From NCBI RefSeq assembly GCF_000011105.1, contig NC_000961.1, forward strand, positions 1,474,662 to 1,538,661: a stretch of 64,000 bases of DNA. Direction: 5' to 3'. The first letter of the stretch is position 1. The number at the start of each line of letters is the position of its first letter. The notes under the pieces are model-generated. The model was not told where the DNA came from. It made no database searches and saw nothing but the letters and a program-made list of their open reading frames with translations. Origin of the DNA: Pyrococcus horikoshii OT3 (GTDB lineage: Archaea > Methanobacteriota_B > Thermococci > Thermococcales > Thermococcaceae). The position numbers and the translations under genes were made by a program. Of this stretch, positions 45,469 to 54,558 are shown piece after piece.

Positions 45469-45774
45469 ATGCTCGCCGAAAAGCCCTACCTGGTTGAAAG
45501 AGAGAAACCACTCTCAAAGAAAGAGATCGCCCAAGCGCTAAGGTGGGCCATAGAAGCTGAGCTGGATGCTATAAACTTTTACGAGCAATTAGCAGAACTA
45601 ATAGAGGATGAAAAAATAAGGCATGTATTCTATGATGTTGCCAATGAAGAGAAAGAGCACGTTGGAGAATTTCTAGCTGTTCTGCTTGAAGTAGATGAGG
45701 AACTTGCAGAATTCATAAGGAAAGGCTTTAAGGAAGTTGAAGAGGAAACAGGAATCAAGGCTAAGCTACAGTGA
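45469..45774 (+). CDS. Free-standing encapsulated-ferritin-like protein
   Basis: A 101-residue ferritin-like helical protein. E31 (AELDAINFYE), E61 and H64 (ANEEKEHVGE) correspond in spacing to the E32/E62/H65 ferroxidase residues of encapsulated ferritins (EncFtn). Its sequence also lines up along its whole length, from memory, with the N-terminal ferritin-like part of the P. furiosus encapsulin capsid fusion, ending (TGIKAKLQ) where the capsid part would begin. No capsid gene follows; a convergent ABC exporter does. It should oxidise and help store iron, either free or delivered to an encapsulin encoded elsewhere. Confidence 0.85.
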   Translation: MLAEKPYLVEREKPLSKKEIAQALRWAIEAELDAINFYEQLAELIEDEKIRHVFYDVANEEKEHVGEFLAVLLEVDEELAEFIRKGFKEVEEETGIKAKLQ

Positions 45775-45788
45775 CTTCCTTTTTCTTT

Positions 45789-47528
45789 TTAAACTTCCTG
45801 AACTTGAGAGGTATAAAGCCTGTAGAAGTAGCCCTTCTTTTCTAAGAGAAGCTTTGGAGGACCCTCCTCAATTATTCTTCCATCCTTAACAACGATTACC
45901 TTATCAGCAAACCTCGTTATTGACAATCTATGAGCGATAATTATACTAGTTCTCCCCTCCATTAACTTTAGCATTGCATTCTGTACAAGTTGCTCGGTCT
46001 TAGGATCGACGCTTGAAAGCGCTTCATCCAAAATGACTATGTCAGGATCCTTTAACAAAGCCCTCGCCAAAGATATTAATTGTCTCTCCCCTAGGGATAA
46101 TAACTTCCCCGCTTCACCTGCACTAGTCTTATATCCATTTGGTAACTTCATTATGAACTCGTGAATTCCCAGCTCCTTGCAAACCCTTATCACATCTTCT
46201 TCTCTAGCTTCTGGGTTTGCCATGAGGATGTTTTCCATTATGGTTCCTGGAAATAGGTATGTTTCCTGGGGAACATAACCTATTCTCCTTCTAAGGCTTT
46301 TCCTACTTATCTTTCTCCCCTCTATTCCATCGTAGAAAATATCCCCTTTAGTTGGATCATAGAAGCGCATAATCAGATTAGCCAAAGTTGTCTTTCCAGC
46401 TCCTGTCTTTCCTACTATTGCTACTTTAGATCCCGAAGGTATTAATAAGTTAATATCCTTAAGAACAGGTCTCCCCCTTTCATATTCAAACCATACATTT
46501 CTAAATTCTATTTCACCATTAAGCCTCTCAACGTTTATTCCGTTGTAATCTTCAACGTTTTCATCGTCCAAGATTTCATATATCCTTTCAAGAGCAGCTA
46601 AAGCTGATTGCAAACTATCATACATACTTACAACATTATTTATGGGGCCTCTAAACCTTTGAGCGTACTGAATGAACGCGACCACAACACCAATGCTCAC
46701 AGCTCCTTTATAAGCCAGGTAACCTCCGTATGCTATAACGGCTATAACGGAAAGTAAGCTCGTAATATTCATAAGTGGCCAGAAAACTCCCATGTAAACT
46801 GCAACCCTTAGATATGCTTTTATTGTCTCTAAGGAAACTTTTGAAAATTCTCTTTCCACGTCCCTTTCTTTTCCAAATGCCCTAATTGTCTCTATTCCGG
46901 CCACACTCTCTTCAACAACGCTCGATATCTTTGCTATTTTCTGCCTAGTTTCACGATATGCCCTCCTCATTTTACCTCCAAAGTAATAGGCCACGAGCAC
47001 CATTAAAGGAACGCTAGCTAGAGTTACTAGCGTTAGTTTAACGTCTAGGAGAAACATTGCGATAATAATTCCCGCTAAGCTCAACAAACTTCCTAATCCC
47101 CCGAGGAGTCCTGAAACTAGAACATCATTGACTATGTTTGTATCGTTAATTATCCTCGAAACTAGATCCCCTGTTGATTTCTCTTTAAAGAAATCTAGGT
47201 TTGAAATTAATATCTTCTCATGAAGCTTGCTTCTCAACCTCTTAAGAACCCCTTGGCCAAAAACTTCAGTATAATAAGTCTGAAGAGTCATGAAGAACCA
47301 TTGGCCAATGAGGGATAGGAGATATAAAAGTGTCACAAACCATAACTCTCCATACTTCCCTGGAACTATATAGTTATCTATAGCAATATGAAGGACGTAG
47401 GGCGATGCCAAGTTGGCAATGGCAGATCCTACTATACTAATTATAACTACTACTAGAGTCTTCTTTTCGGAGAGTGCTTCCCTAATGAACCTAATAAGAA
47501 GTGAAAATGATGATTCGTTATTTCTCAT
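45789..47528 (-). CDS. ABC exporter subunit with consensus ATP site
   Basis: A 579-residue half-transporter: six membrane helices (residues about 20-310) then an ATPase domain with IVGKTGAGKTT, the signature LLSLGERQLISLARALL, and VILDEALSSVD with the catalytic glutamate intact. It pairs with the gene upstream (overlap of 11 bases) to form a heterodimeric multidrug/lipid exporter of the TM287/288 or BmrCD kind. I use the ATG at 47528 with GGTG 6 bases upstream. It is the catalytically complete half. Confidence 0.93.
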   Translation of the reverse strand: MRNNESSFSLLIRFIREALSEKKTLVVVIISIVGSAIANLASPYVLHIAIDNYIVPGKYGELWFVTLLYLLSLIGQWFFMTLQTYYTEVFGQGVLKRLRSKLHEKILISNLDFFKEKSTGDLVSRIINDTNIVNDVLVSGLLGGLGSLLSLAGIIIAMFLLDVKLTLVTLASVPLMVLVAYYFGGKMRRAYRETRQKIAKISSVVEESVAGIETIRAFGKERDVEREFSKVSLETIKAYLRVAVYMGVFWPLMNITSLLSVIAVIAYGGYLAYKGAVSIGVVVAFIQYAQRFRGPINNVVSMYDSLQSALAALERIYEILDDENVEDYNGINVERLNGEIEFRNVWFEYERGRPVLKDINLLIPSGSKVAIVGKTGAGKTTLANLIMRFYDPTKGDIFYDGIEGRKISRKSLRRRIGYVPQETYLFPGTIMENILMANPEAREEDVIRVCKELGIHEFIMKLPNGYKTSAGEAGKLLSLGERQLISLARALLKDPDIVILDEALSSVDPKTEQLVQNAMLKLMEGRTSIIIAHRLSITRFADKVIVVKDGRIIEEGPPKLLLEKKGYFYRLYTSQVQEV

Positions 47529-49260
47529 ATTCCTCACCTATAGCTCTAATCATTTCGCTAAATGCTCCACCCTTCTTGACGAGCTCGCTAGGTTTTCCTT
47601 CCTCAATTATCCTTCCATCTTTTATTACAATCACCCTATCCGTCAGTTTAACTAAGGAAAGTCTCTGAGATACTATTAGAGCAGTTCTACCCTTTAGTAT
47701 CTCTTTTAGGTCTTCAACCAATCTTTTCTCCGTTTCAGCATCTAGATTAGAGACGGGATCATCAAGGAGGATAATTTTGGGATCTAAAAGGAGAGCTCTT
47801 GCAAGGGCTATTCTCTGTCTTTGTCCCCCGGATAGCGTTACACCTTTTTCACCAACTATAGTGTCATACCCGTTGGGAAGGGAGGATATAAAGTCATGTA
47901 TCTTTGCTATTTTTGCAGCCCTTATTATTTCATCCATTTTAGCATCAGGCTTTGCGAGTGCGATGTTTTCCCTTATGCTCCTGTTAAAAATGAAAGGTTC
48001 CTGAGGAACATAGGCCACTATTCTCCTTAGGCTTTCTGTCTTTATCTTCTTCACATTAACTCCATCTATTAACACTTCCCCCTTATCAGGCACATAAAAC
48101 CTTGCAATAAGCTTTAGAATACTACTCTTCCCGGATCCAGGAGGACCTACTATGAGAACCTTCTCTCCAGGAGATACTTTGAGATTTACACCCCTAAGCA
48201 CAGTTCTTCCAGTATGATAAGTAAGCCAAACATCCCTAAATTCTACCTCCCCCTTTGGATCATTAATCTCTACAGCGTCGGGTGCGTCAATTGCTTTGGG
48301 GGCCGAATCAATAACCTCAAACAATCTTGCCGCCGCAGCTAAACTTCTCTGTATATCACCAATAGTGAATCCCAAAGCACGAAGGGGCCACATCATTGTA
48401 AGCATGTAAGTTAAAAATGCAACGAGTTCACCAACAGTTAAGGTTTTGGCAATTATAGCTTTCCCCCCATAGTAGAGCATTGCACTCATCGCTAATCCCA
48501 AAATCAAAAATGGAGCATTCCCATAAAGAGCAGTTATTTTAATGGCATCAATATTTAGGGAATAAAGGTTCTCATTTTCTTTAGAGAATTTTTCCTGGAT
48601 ATTTTCTTCAACCGAAAGTGATTTAATAGTCTTTATTCCAGCTATTGTTCCAGTGGCTATTGAGGCTATCACCCCAGTTTGGTGTCTTATTTTATCATAT
48701 ATCGGCCTAACTTTAGTTGCATAAGTTGTATTTAAAAGAACCACAACAGCTATAGTCCCTAAAGCAACTAAGCTAAGGAAGACGTTCATTCTAATCATAT
48801 AATACAAGGATACAGCTATTAGGAATATTGAATAAACGAACATTCTTATTCGAAAAGAAAGGAACCTCGTTATCCTCTCTGTGTCATTCGTTATTCTGCT
48901 TATTAGCTGACCAGAAAAAGTCTTATCAAAAAATTCCATTCTATGCCTCTGTATAGCCTTAAAGGCATCCATTCTAATGTAATATACTGCATGCTGAGCG
49001 GATTTTACAAGTAAATATCTCCCCGTGAAACTAAATATTCCGTTAAATACTGCAACAAGCAAAATCAAAAGGCCATAATTGAAGGCAACTGAATACTTTT
49101 TGGTGACGATCCCTTTATCTATAGCATTCCTAATTAACACGGGGATTACCCCGTTAGTGTACGACATCAAGAGAACTAACCCTATTCCACCAATAAAATG
49201 CCATCTATACTCTCTTAAATAGCTTAACAGTCTTTCCAGTTGCCTTAGCGAACCATCCAT
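47518..49260 (-). CDS. ABC exporter subunit with degenerate ATP site
   Basis: A 580-residue half-transporter with six membrane helices and an ATPase domain: VGPPGSGKSS, LSGGQRQRIALARALL, then IILLDDPVSNLDAET, where aspartate replaces the catalytic glutamate after Walker B. In asymmetric heterodimeric exporters one subunit shows exactly this change, leaving one ATP site slow. It is the first gene of the two-gene reverse-strand unit. Confidence 0.93.
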   Translation of the reverse strand: MDGSLRQLERLLSYLREYRWHFIGGIGLVLLMSYTNGVIPVLIRNAIDKGIVTKKYSVAFNYGLLILLVAVFNGIFSFTGRYLLVKSAQHAVYYIRMDAFKAIQRHRMEFFDKTFSGQLISRITNDTERITRFLSFRIRMFVYSIFLIAVSLYYMIRMNVFLSLVALGTIAVVVLLNTTYATKVRPIYDKIRHQTGVIASIATGTIAGIKTIKSLSVEENIQEKFSKENENLYSLNIDAIKITALYGNAPFLILGLAMSAMLYYGGKAIIAKTLTVGELVAFLTYMLTMMWPLRALGFTIGDIQRSLAAAARLFEVIDSAPKAIDAPDAVEINDPKGEVEFRDVWLTYHTGRTVLRGVNLKVSPGEKVLIVGPPGSGKSSILKLIARFYVPDKGEVLIDGVNVKKIKTESLRRIVAYVPQEPFIFNRSIRENIALAKPDAKMDEIIRAAKIAKIHDFISSLPNGYDTIVGEKGVTLSGGQRQRIALARALLLDPKIILLDDPVSNLDAETEKRLVEDLKEILKGRTALIVSQRLSLVKLTDRVIVIKDGRIIEEGKPSELVKKGGAFSEMIRAIGEEYEK

Positions 49261-49330
49261 ACTAAAGGGATTAAACTTTTAGTTACTATAAATATTTGTC
49301 GGTTAAGATAATAATCTAAAAGGAGAGAAA

Positions 49331-50089
49331 TTAAAGAGGCTCAAACTCATTAAGCAATAAGGTGTAATATTTCTCGTCAAGAGCCTTTTCGTCAACGGCC
49401 AGGACTAATGCTGAGTTCATCATTATAAGGTAATCTTTGAGACTAGCGAGAAATTTAAATACGCTCGCAAATTCATTGTAAAGCAGGAGATACTCCACAC
49501 AATCTATAATTACAACGGCGTACTTATTTTCCTTTGCGAACTTTATTGCATAATCTTGAATGACATGAAGCTTTGTAGGTGGAATTCCATCTTCAGAAGC
49601 CTGTGTTATCCAAATTACCTTAATATTCTCTCCTAAGTCTTGATAGAACGTAGGATATCTAGTAAACACGAGAATTGGAGCATTAAGCTCCCTAATCATG
49701 TTAATTAAATCTACGATCCTAGACCTTGAGCCAGATACTAAGTAAGCTCCAACGAGCTTTGGCTCACTTCCTCCATTTTTTGGCAATTTCGTCGAGTGGT
49801 GAACCGTTAAGGAGGGTGGTGTTTCAAGAAACTTTATGTAGAAGCTCAAAGCAACAAAAGCACCAAATACTGTTAAGGAATATACTAGCTGTATGATATA
49901 ATCCATTTTGACCGAGGGATCAGCAATCTCCAAAATTTTGAGTATAGCACCAAGAGATAAAAACAGAAGGACAAGTATTGCACTTTTTTTAGCCTTATCC
50001 GAATACTTGTTAATCCTAATAAGTATGAAAGTAAGTAGATACACCAAGGAGATTAAAATAACTGCAGAATAAATAATATAGAGATCCAA
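49331..50089 (-). CDS. Membrane protein with DUF835 domain
   Basis: A 252-residue protein: three or four N-terminal membrane helices (residues 4-95), then a cytoplasmic DUF835 domain (about 110-250) with GAYLVSGSRSRIVDLI, PILVFTR and VVIIDCVEYLLLYNEF, resembling a degenerate ATPase fold. DUF835 proteins are abundant in Thermococcales and have been linked to sensory or motility roles; the function is unproven. An unusual tandem repeat lies just upstream of its promoter. Confidence 0.8.
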   Translation of the reverse strand: MDLYIIYSAVILISLVYLLTFILIRINKYSDKAKKSAILVLLFLSLGAILKILEIADPSVKMDYIIQLVYSLTVFGAFVALSFYIKFLETPPSLTVHHSTKLPKNGGSEPKLVGAYLVSGSRSRIVDLINMIRELNAPILVFTRYPTFYQDLGENIKVIWITQASEDGIPPTKLHVIQDYAIKFAKENKYAVVIIDCVEYLLLYNEFASVFKFLASLKDYLIMMNSALVLAVDEKALDEKYYTLLLNEFEPL

Positions 50090-50138
50090 CTAAGTACACC
50101 TCCCATATACTTTGCCTCTTCACATAACATTCAGATAT

Positions 50139-50174
50139 ATTTTTTAAATATTTTGTTTGAAAAAGTTTGAAAAA
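50139..50174 (-). promoter_or_regulatory. TATA region and 10-bp tandem repeat before the DUF835 gene
   Basis: GTTTGAAAAA occurs twice in immediate tandem (50155-50164 and 50165-50174), one helical turn apart. On the reverse strand this lies directly upstream of the likely BRE/TATA (AAAATATTTAAAAAAT, 50154-50139) of the DUF835 gene. The position suits an activator site. Confidence 0.4.
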
Positions 50175-50181
50175 AGGCAAA

Positions 50182-50517
50182 TTATGAAGCTCTTTCCCTC
50201 TCTTTTCTTATAGAGTACGTCAAACCATATGCCGGCCATAAACCTGGAGGCTGAGAGTAGTAATGCAAATTTCTCAGCACTTTTTCAGCATCTTTCCTGG
50301 TAGGGGCTCTAATGACTAATTTCCTAGGCTTAAGTACAATGTCTGCCTTTGGTAAATGGACAATTATATTTTCTCCTTTTATTTCAGGCTTCGCCCTCAT
50401 TAAAAGCCTTTTTAATTCCTCATATGCATCATCGGTTACTTCCTGTTCAAGAACTTCCTCCTCATTTTTCCTTCTAAACAATTTCGACCAAAAACTATTC
50501 GAATCCTCATCCTCCAT
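50182..50517 (-). CDS. Conserved-looking protein of unknown function
   Basis: A 111-residue protein: an acidic, low-complexity N-terminal third (NSFWSKLFRRKNEEEVLEQE), then an alpha/beta segment with two predicted strands (NIIVHLPKADIVLKP, KLVIRAPTRKDAEKVL) and a C-terminal LWPAYGLTYSIRKERERAS. I recognise no family. It lies between the DUF835 gene and acdB on the same strand, with a TTTAAAG-type promoter region upstream. Confidence 0.65.
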   Translation of the reverse strand: MEDEDSNSFWSKLFRRKNEEEVLEQEVTDDAYEELKRLLMRAKPEIKGENIIVHLPKADIVLKPRKLVIRAPTRKDAEKVLRNLHYYSQPPGLWPAYGLTYSIRKERERAS

Positions 50518-50601
50518 CGGCGTTCATAACCTCCTTAAACTTTTTCTTCCAAGTTACAATATAGGGGTATAACTTTTAAAGTTTTTCCAAAAAATTGAGA
50601 A

Positions 50602-51299
50602 TCAGAGAAGCATTCTCGCATCAACGGCCACGGCATCGTTCTCATATGCAAATATTGGGTTTATATCGAGTTCTCTAATTTCAGGAACTCAAGGGCCAAT
50701 TCTCCAACCTTAACGATTATATCTGCCAATGCCTCAATATTCACAGGCTTTTCTCCTCTAGCTCCAGCTAAAATTGGATAGGCTTTAATCTCCTTGATCA
50801 TTTCTAGAGCATCGTCCTTAGATATAGGAGCGACTCTAAAGCTAACATCCTTTAATATTTCAACGAATATTCCACCTAATCCAAACATTACCGCGGGTCC
50901 AAACTGTGGATCCCTTATCATTCCCACTATGACCTCTCTACCTAGGGGTAGCATCTTATAAATTATAACACCCCAAAGATCGGCATCTGGCTTGTACCTC
51001 CTTGCATTTTCCATTATTGTTCTGAAGGCTTCCCTGGCTTCTTCATCGTTCTTTATGTTTATCTTAACGCCACCAGCATCGCTCTTATGAATTATTTGAG
51101 GTGAAACTATCTTCATAACTACCGGATATCCAATCTCCCTAGAGAATTTTACGGCCTCTTCCTCGTTCCTTGCAACCTTAAATTCTGGAATTGGAATTCC
51201 ATAAAGCTTGAGAATCTCCTTGGCCTCAGGTTCAACTAGTGATCTATTCTCAGCCTTTGCTTTTTCAATAATTTCCCTAGCTCTTGCTATTCTATCCAT
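50602..51299 (-). pseudogene. acdB: ADP-forming acyl-CoA synthetase beta subunit with a one-base frameshift
   Basis: From the ATG at 51299 (GGGGGGAG upstream) the frame follows the ATP-grasp beta subunit of ADP-forming acetyl-CoA synthetase: ARAREIIEKAKAENRSL, KIVSPQIIHKSDAGGV, GMIRDPQFGPAVMFGLGG. After VGELALEF the expected PEIRELDINPIFAYEN is found only in the +1 frame, running to TGA at 50602-50604. One C/G is missing from a run near 50684-50685, so the main frame ends early as KLENSI at 50661. Either a sequencing error or a real truncation. The enzyme makes ATP from acyl-CoA. Confidence 0.85.
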
Positions 51300-51412
51300 T
51301 TCACTCCCCCCAATTAGCTTGACATTTACCAAATATTTTTAACTAGTTAAAAGGATTTCCATCCACCCGGAACCTTTATGAAGGATAGGGTAGAAAAGGA
51401 CTAGGGAAGAAA

Positions 51413-52660
51413 ATGAAGAAAGCAGGCATATTACTTATCGCAGCTATTCTCATTGTTAGTTTTGCGGTCGTACATTACCCTCTTGGTCAAGCAGATATCG
51501 AAAACAATATCATTTTATTTTATGAGCCATTTGCTGTCATAGAAGAGAACGTTACTCTCGAACTTAAAGCTGGATACAATGAAATACCGATTAACTGTAA
51601 TCTAGGAACACCACTAGTACTCTCTAAGGAAGTGGATTTTATTGGCCTTAAGGATGTATACTCGCAGGATATCTTTGGAGTTCCCTTAGGGAGCGAGGTA
51701 AATATAGCACTCCAAAACAAGTTACAAATCTCCGGAGTACTGAAAGGATATAAAGAGGGTTTTTTACTCGTACAAAGGGGAAATTCATTAGTTCTCGTAA
51801 ACCCAAATGAGATAGCATATATCTCGGTATCTCGCATTCCGGAGAGCCCCAGGAAGATCATACTTTACACAGAAAAATCGGGGGAACATAACTTAACATT
51901 AATATGTAGAGTGAATGGAATAAAGTGGGATGTTAACTACTATCTAATTCTAAAAGAGAACAAAGCCAAAGTTCAGGGATTTGCCACAATAGAGAATCCC
52001 CTTCAGCTTGAATTCAGAGGTAAAGGATACCTCGTAACCGGAGATATAGGAGAATATGAAGGGTCGAAAGTAACTATAAAGCCCGAAGTTGCAGAACCTT
52101 CCAGTTATATAAAACAGGAGCATATAACGTTATTCCCTCTTGGGAGCATTGAAATAGAGAAGGAATCTAAGACAACGATAAAAATAGTAGAAGAAAACGT
52201 GAAGTGGGAAAGAGGTTATTTGTATGAAAGTTGGCCCTATAGGGAAGAAGGTCCCGTATATGAGTTTATTAGATTTAAAACCGAAATGCCCTTACCCCCA
52301 GGAAATGTAAAGATATTTAGGGAGCATAACGGGAGCCTAGTCCTAATATCTCAAAATAGAATAGAACAAAAAGCAGCTGGAGACTTCGTTGAGATAAAAC
52401 TTGGTAGGGAGTATGAACTCAAAGGGAAAACTAGGGTGCTTCAAGTTCTCAAATCTAACGGAAAGACGAGATATAAGGTGGAGATATCCCTAGAAAACTT
52501 AGGTGATAAGCCAAGAGAAGTACTAATTAAGCATTACAAAGCAGGCGTTATTTTGTATTCAACGATAAAGCCAATTGAAGAGACAGCTAACTATGTTCTT
52601 ATGAAGGTTAAAGTGGAACCTAAAAGTGAAAAGAAAATAATCATTGAGTACGAGATGTAA
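51413..52660 (+). CDS. Signal-anchored DUF4139-like beta-rich protein
   Basis: A 415-residue protein: an N-terminal hydrophobic helix (residues 4-25), then a long beta-rich extracellular region with an internal KKIILYTEKSGEHNLTLICRV strand pair and a C-terminal VKVEPKSEKKIIIEYEM, the usual end of DUF4139-type proteins. Function unknown; likely anchored outside the cell. Its last 20 bases overlap the convergent epimerase gene. Confidence 0.75.
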   Translation: MKKAGILLIAAILIVSFAVVHYPLGQADIENNIILFYEPFAVIEENVTLELKAGYNEIPINCNLGTPLVLSKEVDFIGLKDVYSQDIFGVPLGSEVNIALQNKLQISGVLKGYKEGFLLVQRGNSLVLVNPNEIAYISVSRIPESPRKIILYTEKSGEHNLTLICRVNGIKWDVNYYLILKENKAKVQGFATIENPLQLEFRGKGYLVTGDIGEYEGSKVTIKPEVAEPSSYIKQEHITLFPLGSIEIEKESKTTIKIVEENVKWERGYLYESWPYREEGPVYEFIRFKTEMPLPPGNVKIFREHNGSLVLISQNRIEQKAAGDFVEIKLGREYELKGKTRVLQVLKSNGKTRYKVEISLENLGDKPREVLIKHYKAGVILYSTIKPIEETANYVLMKVKVEPKSEKKIIIEYEM

Positions 52661-53561
52661 ACCATTTAAAAGTCTCCTTGAGACCCTCCTCAAGGGAATA
52701 CCTAGGCTTAAAGCCAAGTTTCTTTATTCTTTCTATTTTGGCAACACTTCTCCTGATATCACCAGGTCTCGGTGGATAAAATAAAATTGAAGACGAAGAG
52801 GAAGTCATATCTATTATTTTCATTGCAAGCTCGAGGATTGTTGTCTCCTTTCCAGTCGCGACATTAAAAATCCTTCCATTAGCACTCCTTTTCTTAGCAA
52901 CAAGGATATTGGCCTCAACAACATCCTTAACGTAGATGAAATCTCTTGTCTGTTTCCCATCTCCAAAAATTATCAAAGGTTCCCCTTTTATTGCCCTTTC
53001 TAAGAAGATACTTATCACTCCAGCATAAGCAGAACTTTGCCTAGGGCCGTAGACGTTAAAATACCTTAGGATGACTACTGGAATTCCATATAAGCTTTGA
53101 TATACTCTGCAGTAATGTTCCGCAGCCAGCTTTGTAATTCCATAAGGAGAAATAGGATTAGTTAACGTATCTTCAGTAATTGGTAGTTCCTTGGGTTCAC
53201 CATAAACGGCCGCAGAAGATGCAAATATTAATTTCCCATCTCCCTGGGATAAAGCCCTTAAAACATTTATAGTTCCTATAACATTTACCTCCTCCGTAAA
53301 TACGGGGTCTTCGATACTTTCTTTGACACTAATTTGAGCGGCCTCATGAAAGACATAATCGGCTTCACTTATAACTTCAGCTATGCTTTCATAATCCCTG
53401 ACATCAGCCCTTATGAACTTGACACCTTCTGGAATGTTCTCGATTCTACCGGAATATAGATTGTCTATTATAATCACGTCATTTTCATCTTTTAATGCTT
53501 CAGCCAAATGAGAACCTATAAATCCAGCCCCTCCAGTAATTACTATGAGCTTGTTTTTCAT
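52641..53561 (-). CDS. NAD-dependent sugar epimerase (GalE-like)
   Basis: A 306-residue extended short-chain dehydrogenase: TGGAGFIGSHLAEAL binds NAD, SSAAVYGEP and SPYGITKLAAEHY give the serine and Tyr-xxx-Lys catalytic residues, and RYFNVYGPRQ with GDGKQTRDFIYVKDVV is typical of UDP-sugar 4-epimerases. The substrate is probably UDP-glucose/galactose or a related sugar for glycans. It converges with the DUF4139-like gene. Confidence 0.92.
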   Translation of the reverse strand: MKNKLIVITGGAGFIGSHLAEALKDENDVIIIDNLYSGRIENIPEGVKFIRADVRDYESIAEVISEADYVFHEAAQISVKESIEDPVFTEEVNVIGTINVLRALSQGDGKLIFASSAAVYGEPKELPITEDTLTNPISPYGITKLAAEHYCRVYQSLYGIPVVILRYFNVYGPRQSSAYAGVISIFLERAIKGEPLIIFGDGKQTRDFIYVKDVVEANILVAKKRSANGRIFNVATGKETTILELAMKIIDMTSSSSSILFYPPRPGDIRRSVAKIERIKKLGFKPRYSLEEGLKETFKWFTSRTQ

Positions 53562-53616
53562 ATGGGGCCCCTAATTATTAAAAATTTGAGGCATTTAAAC
53601 GATTTCGGGGAGGGTA

Positions 53617-54273
53617 ATGATTAAGGCAATAATCTTCGATGTAGATGAAACCTTAGTATACTATGAGGGATACTCACTAAGGGAGTGGTATGAAAAGGTT
53701 GGGTTACCCGCTATGAAGGAACTTGGGGTTATAGTTGATTGGGAAATCTTTCGAAAGATGGCAAGGGGAGAACTACCAAGAAGTTACGTCGAAAAATTCC
53801 AGATAAATCACGTTAAATTTTGGAAAGCATTAGATGAGGCTAATAGGAAGTATAGAGAGGAATTGCTCAAAGAAGGAAAAGTTCATACTTTTAAAGACGT
53901 AGAAGCCCTTAAAGAAATAAAGAACCTTGGAATAAAACTAGCAGCAGTAAGCAATGCATCCCAAGATAACACAGAACTCGTATTGAGAGCATTTGACTTG
54001 TTAAAATATTTCGATGTTGTTTACGGGAAAGATTATACATATTTAGATGGGGTAAAACCGAATCCCTACCTAATTAATAAGGCCCTAAAAGCGCTTAATG
54101 TCGAACCTAAAGAGGCCATACTCGTAGGGGATAGTGAACTTGATATAATAGCCGGGAAAAGAGCAAAATTAAGGGTTGTTCAAATAGTAAGAGAAAAAAG
54201 AGTTGAAGGAGCAGATGTTTATATAAATTCCCTGTGGGAACTTGTTGATAAGCTCAAAACAGGTGAGCTTTAA
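53617..54273 (+). CDS. HAD-superfamily hydrolase
   Basis: A 218-residue HAD phosphatase: IIFDVDETLVYYEG (nucleophile D8, general acid D10), AAVSNASQDN for motif II, the lysine of DGVKPNPY, and VGDSELDIIAGKRA for motif IV. The cap is a helical C1 type (residues 18-100). A small-molecule phosphatase, for example of glycerol phosphate or phosphoglycolate, is likely; the substrate is unknown. GGGGAGGG lies just before the ATG. Confidence 0.9.
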   Translation: MIKAIIFDVDETLVYYEGYSLREWYEKVGLPAMKELGVIVDWEIFRKMARGELPRSYVEKFQINHVKFWKALDEANRKYREELLKEGKVHTFKDVEALKEIKNLGIKLAAVSNASQDNTELVLRAFDLLKYFDVVYGKDYTYLDGVKPNPYLINKALKALNVEPKEAILVGDSELDIIAGKRAKLRVVQIVREKRVEGADVYINSLWELVDKLKTGEL

Positions 54274-54523
54274 AGTTTATTAGTTCCTTCAACCACTTTA
54301 TTAAATTCTCAGAGACTTCAATATCCGCTTCAGGATCCATCCCTTTAAGTTCAGCCTTAATCTTAGTGAGATCATTCAACACATCTTGAAGCTTAAGACT
54401 CTCCTGAATAAATTCAAACGATGTATATGGACTTTCATTAGCCCTCATAGAAAACGTGACTATGGCTATTCTAACATTTACTTCTGCTTCATTAATTAGC
54501 TTCAGGAGCTCCTTAACTTTCAT
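54254..54523 (-). CDS. Small helical protein divergent from phr
   Basis: An 89-residue helical protein from the ATG at 54523 (MKVKELLKLINEAEVNVRIAI) to LKELINFKAHLF. A longer frame from 54631 would run through the phr promoter and start, so it is rejected. The last 20 bases overlap the convergent HAD gene. The transcript would start near 54526 from the same AT-rich box used by phr, so Phr may regulate it too. No family recognised. Confidence 0.55.
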   Translation of the reverse strand: MKVKELLKLINEAEVNVRIAIVTFSMRANESPYTSFEFIQESLKLQDVLNDLTKIKAELKGMDPEADIEVSENLIKWLKELINFKAHLF

Positions 54524-54558
54524 TATCCTCAAATTCACAGAAAATGTTTTTAAGTCTT

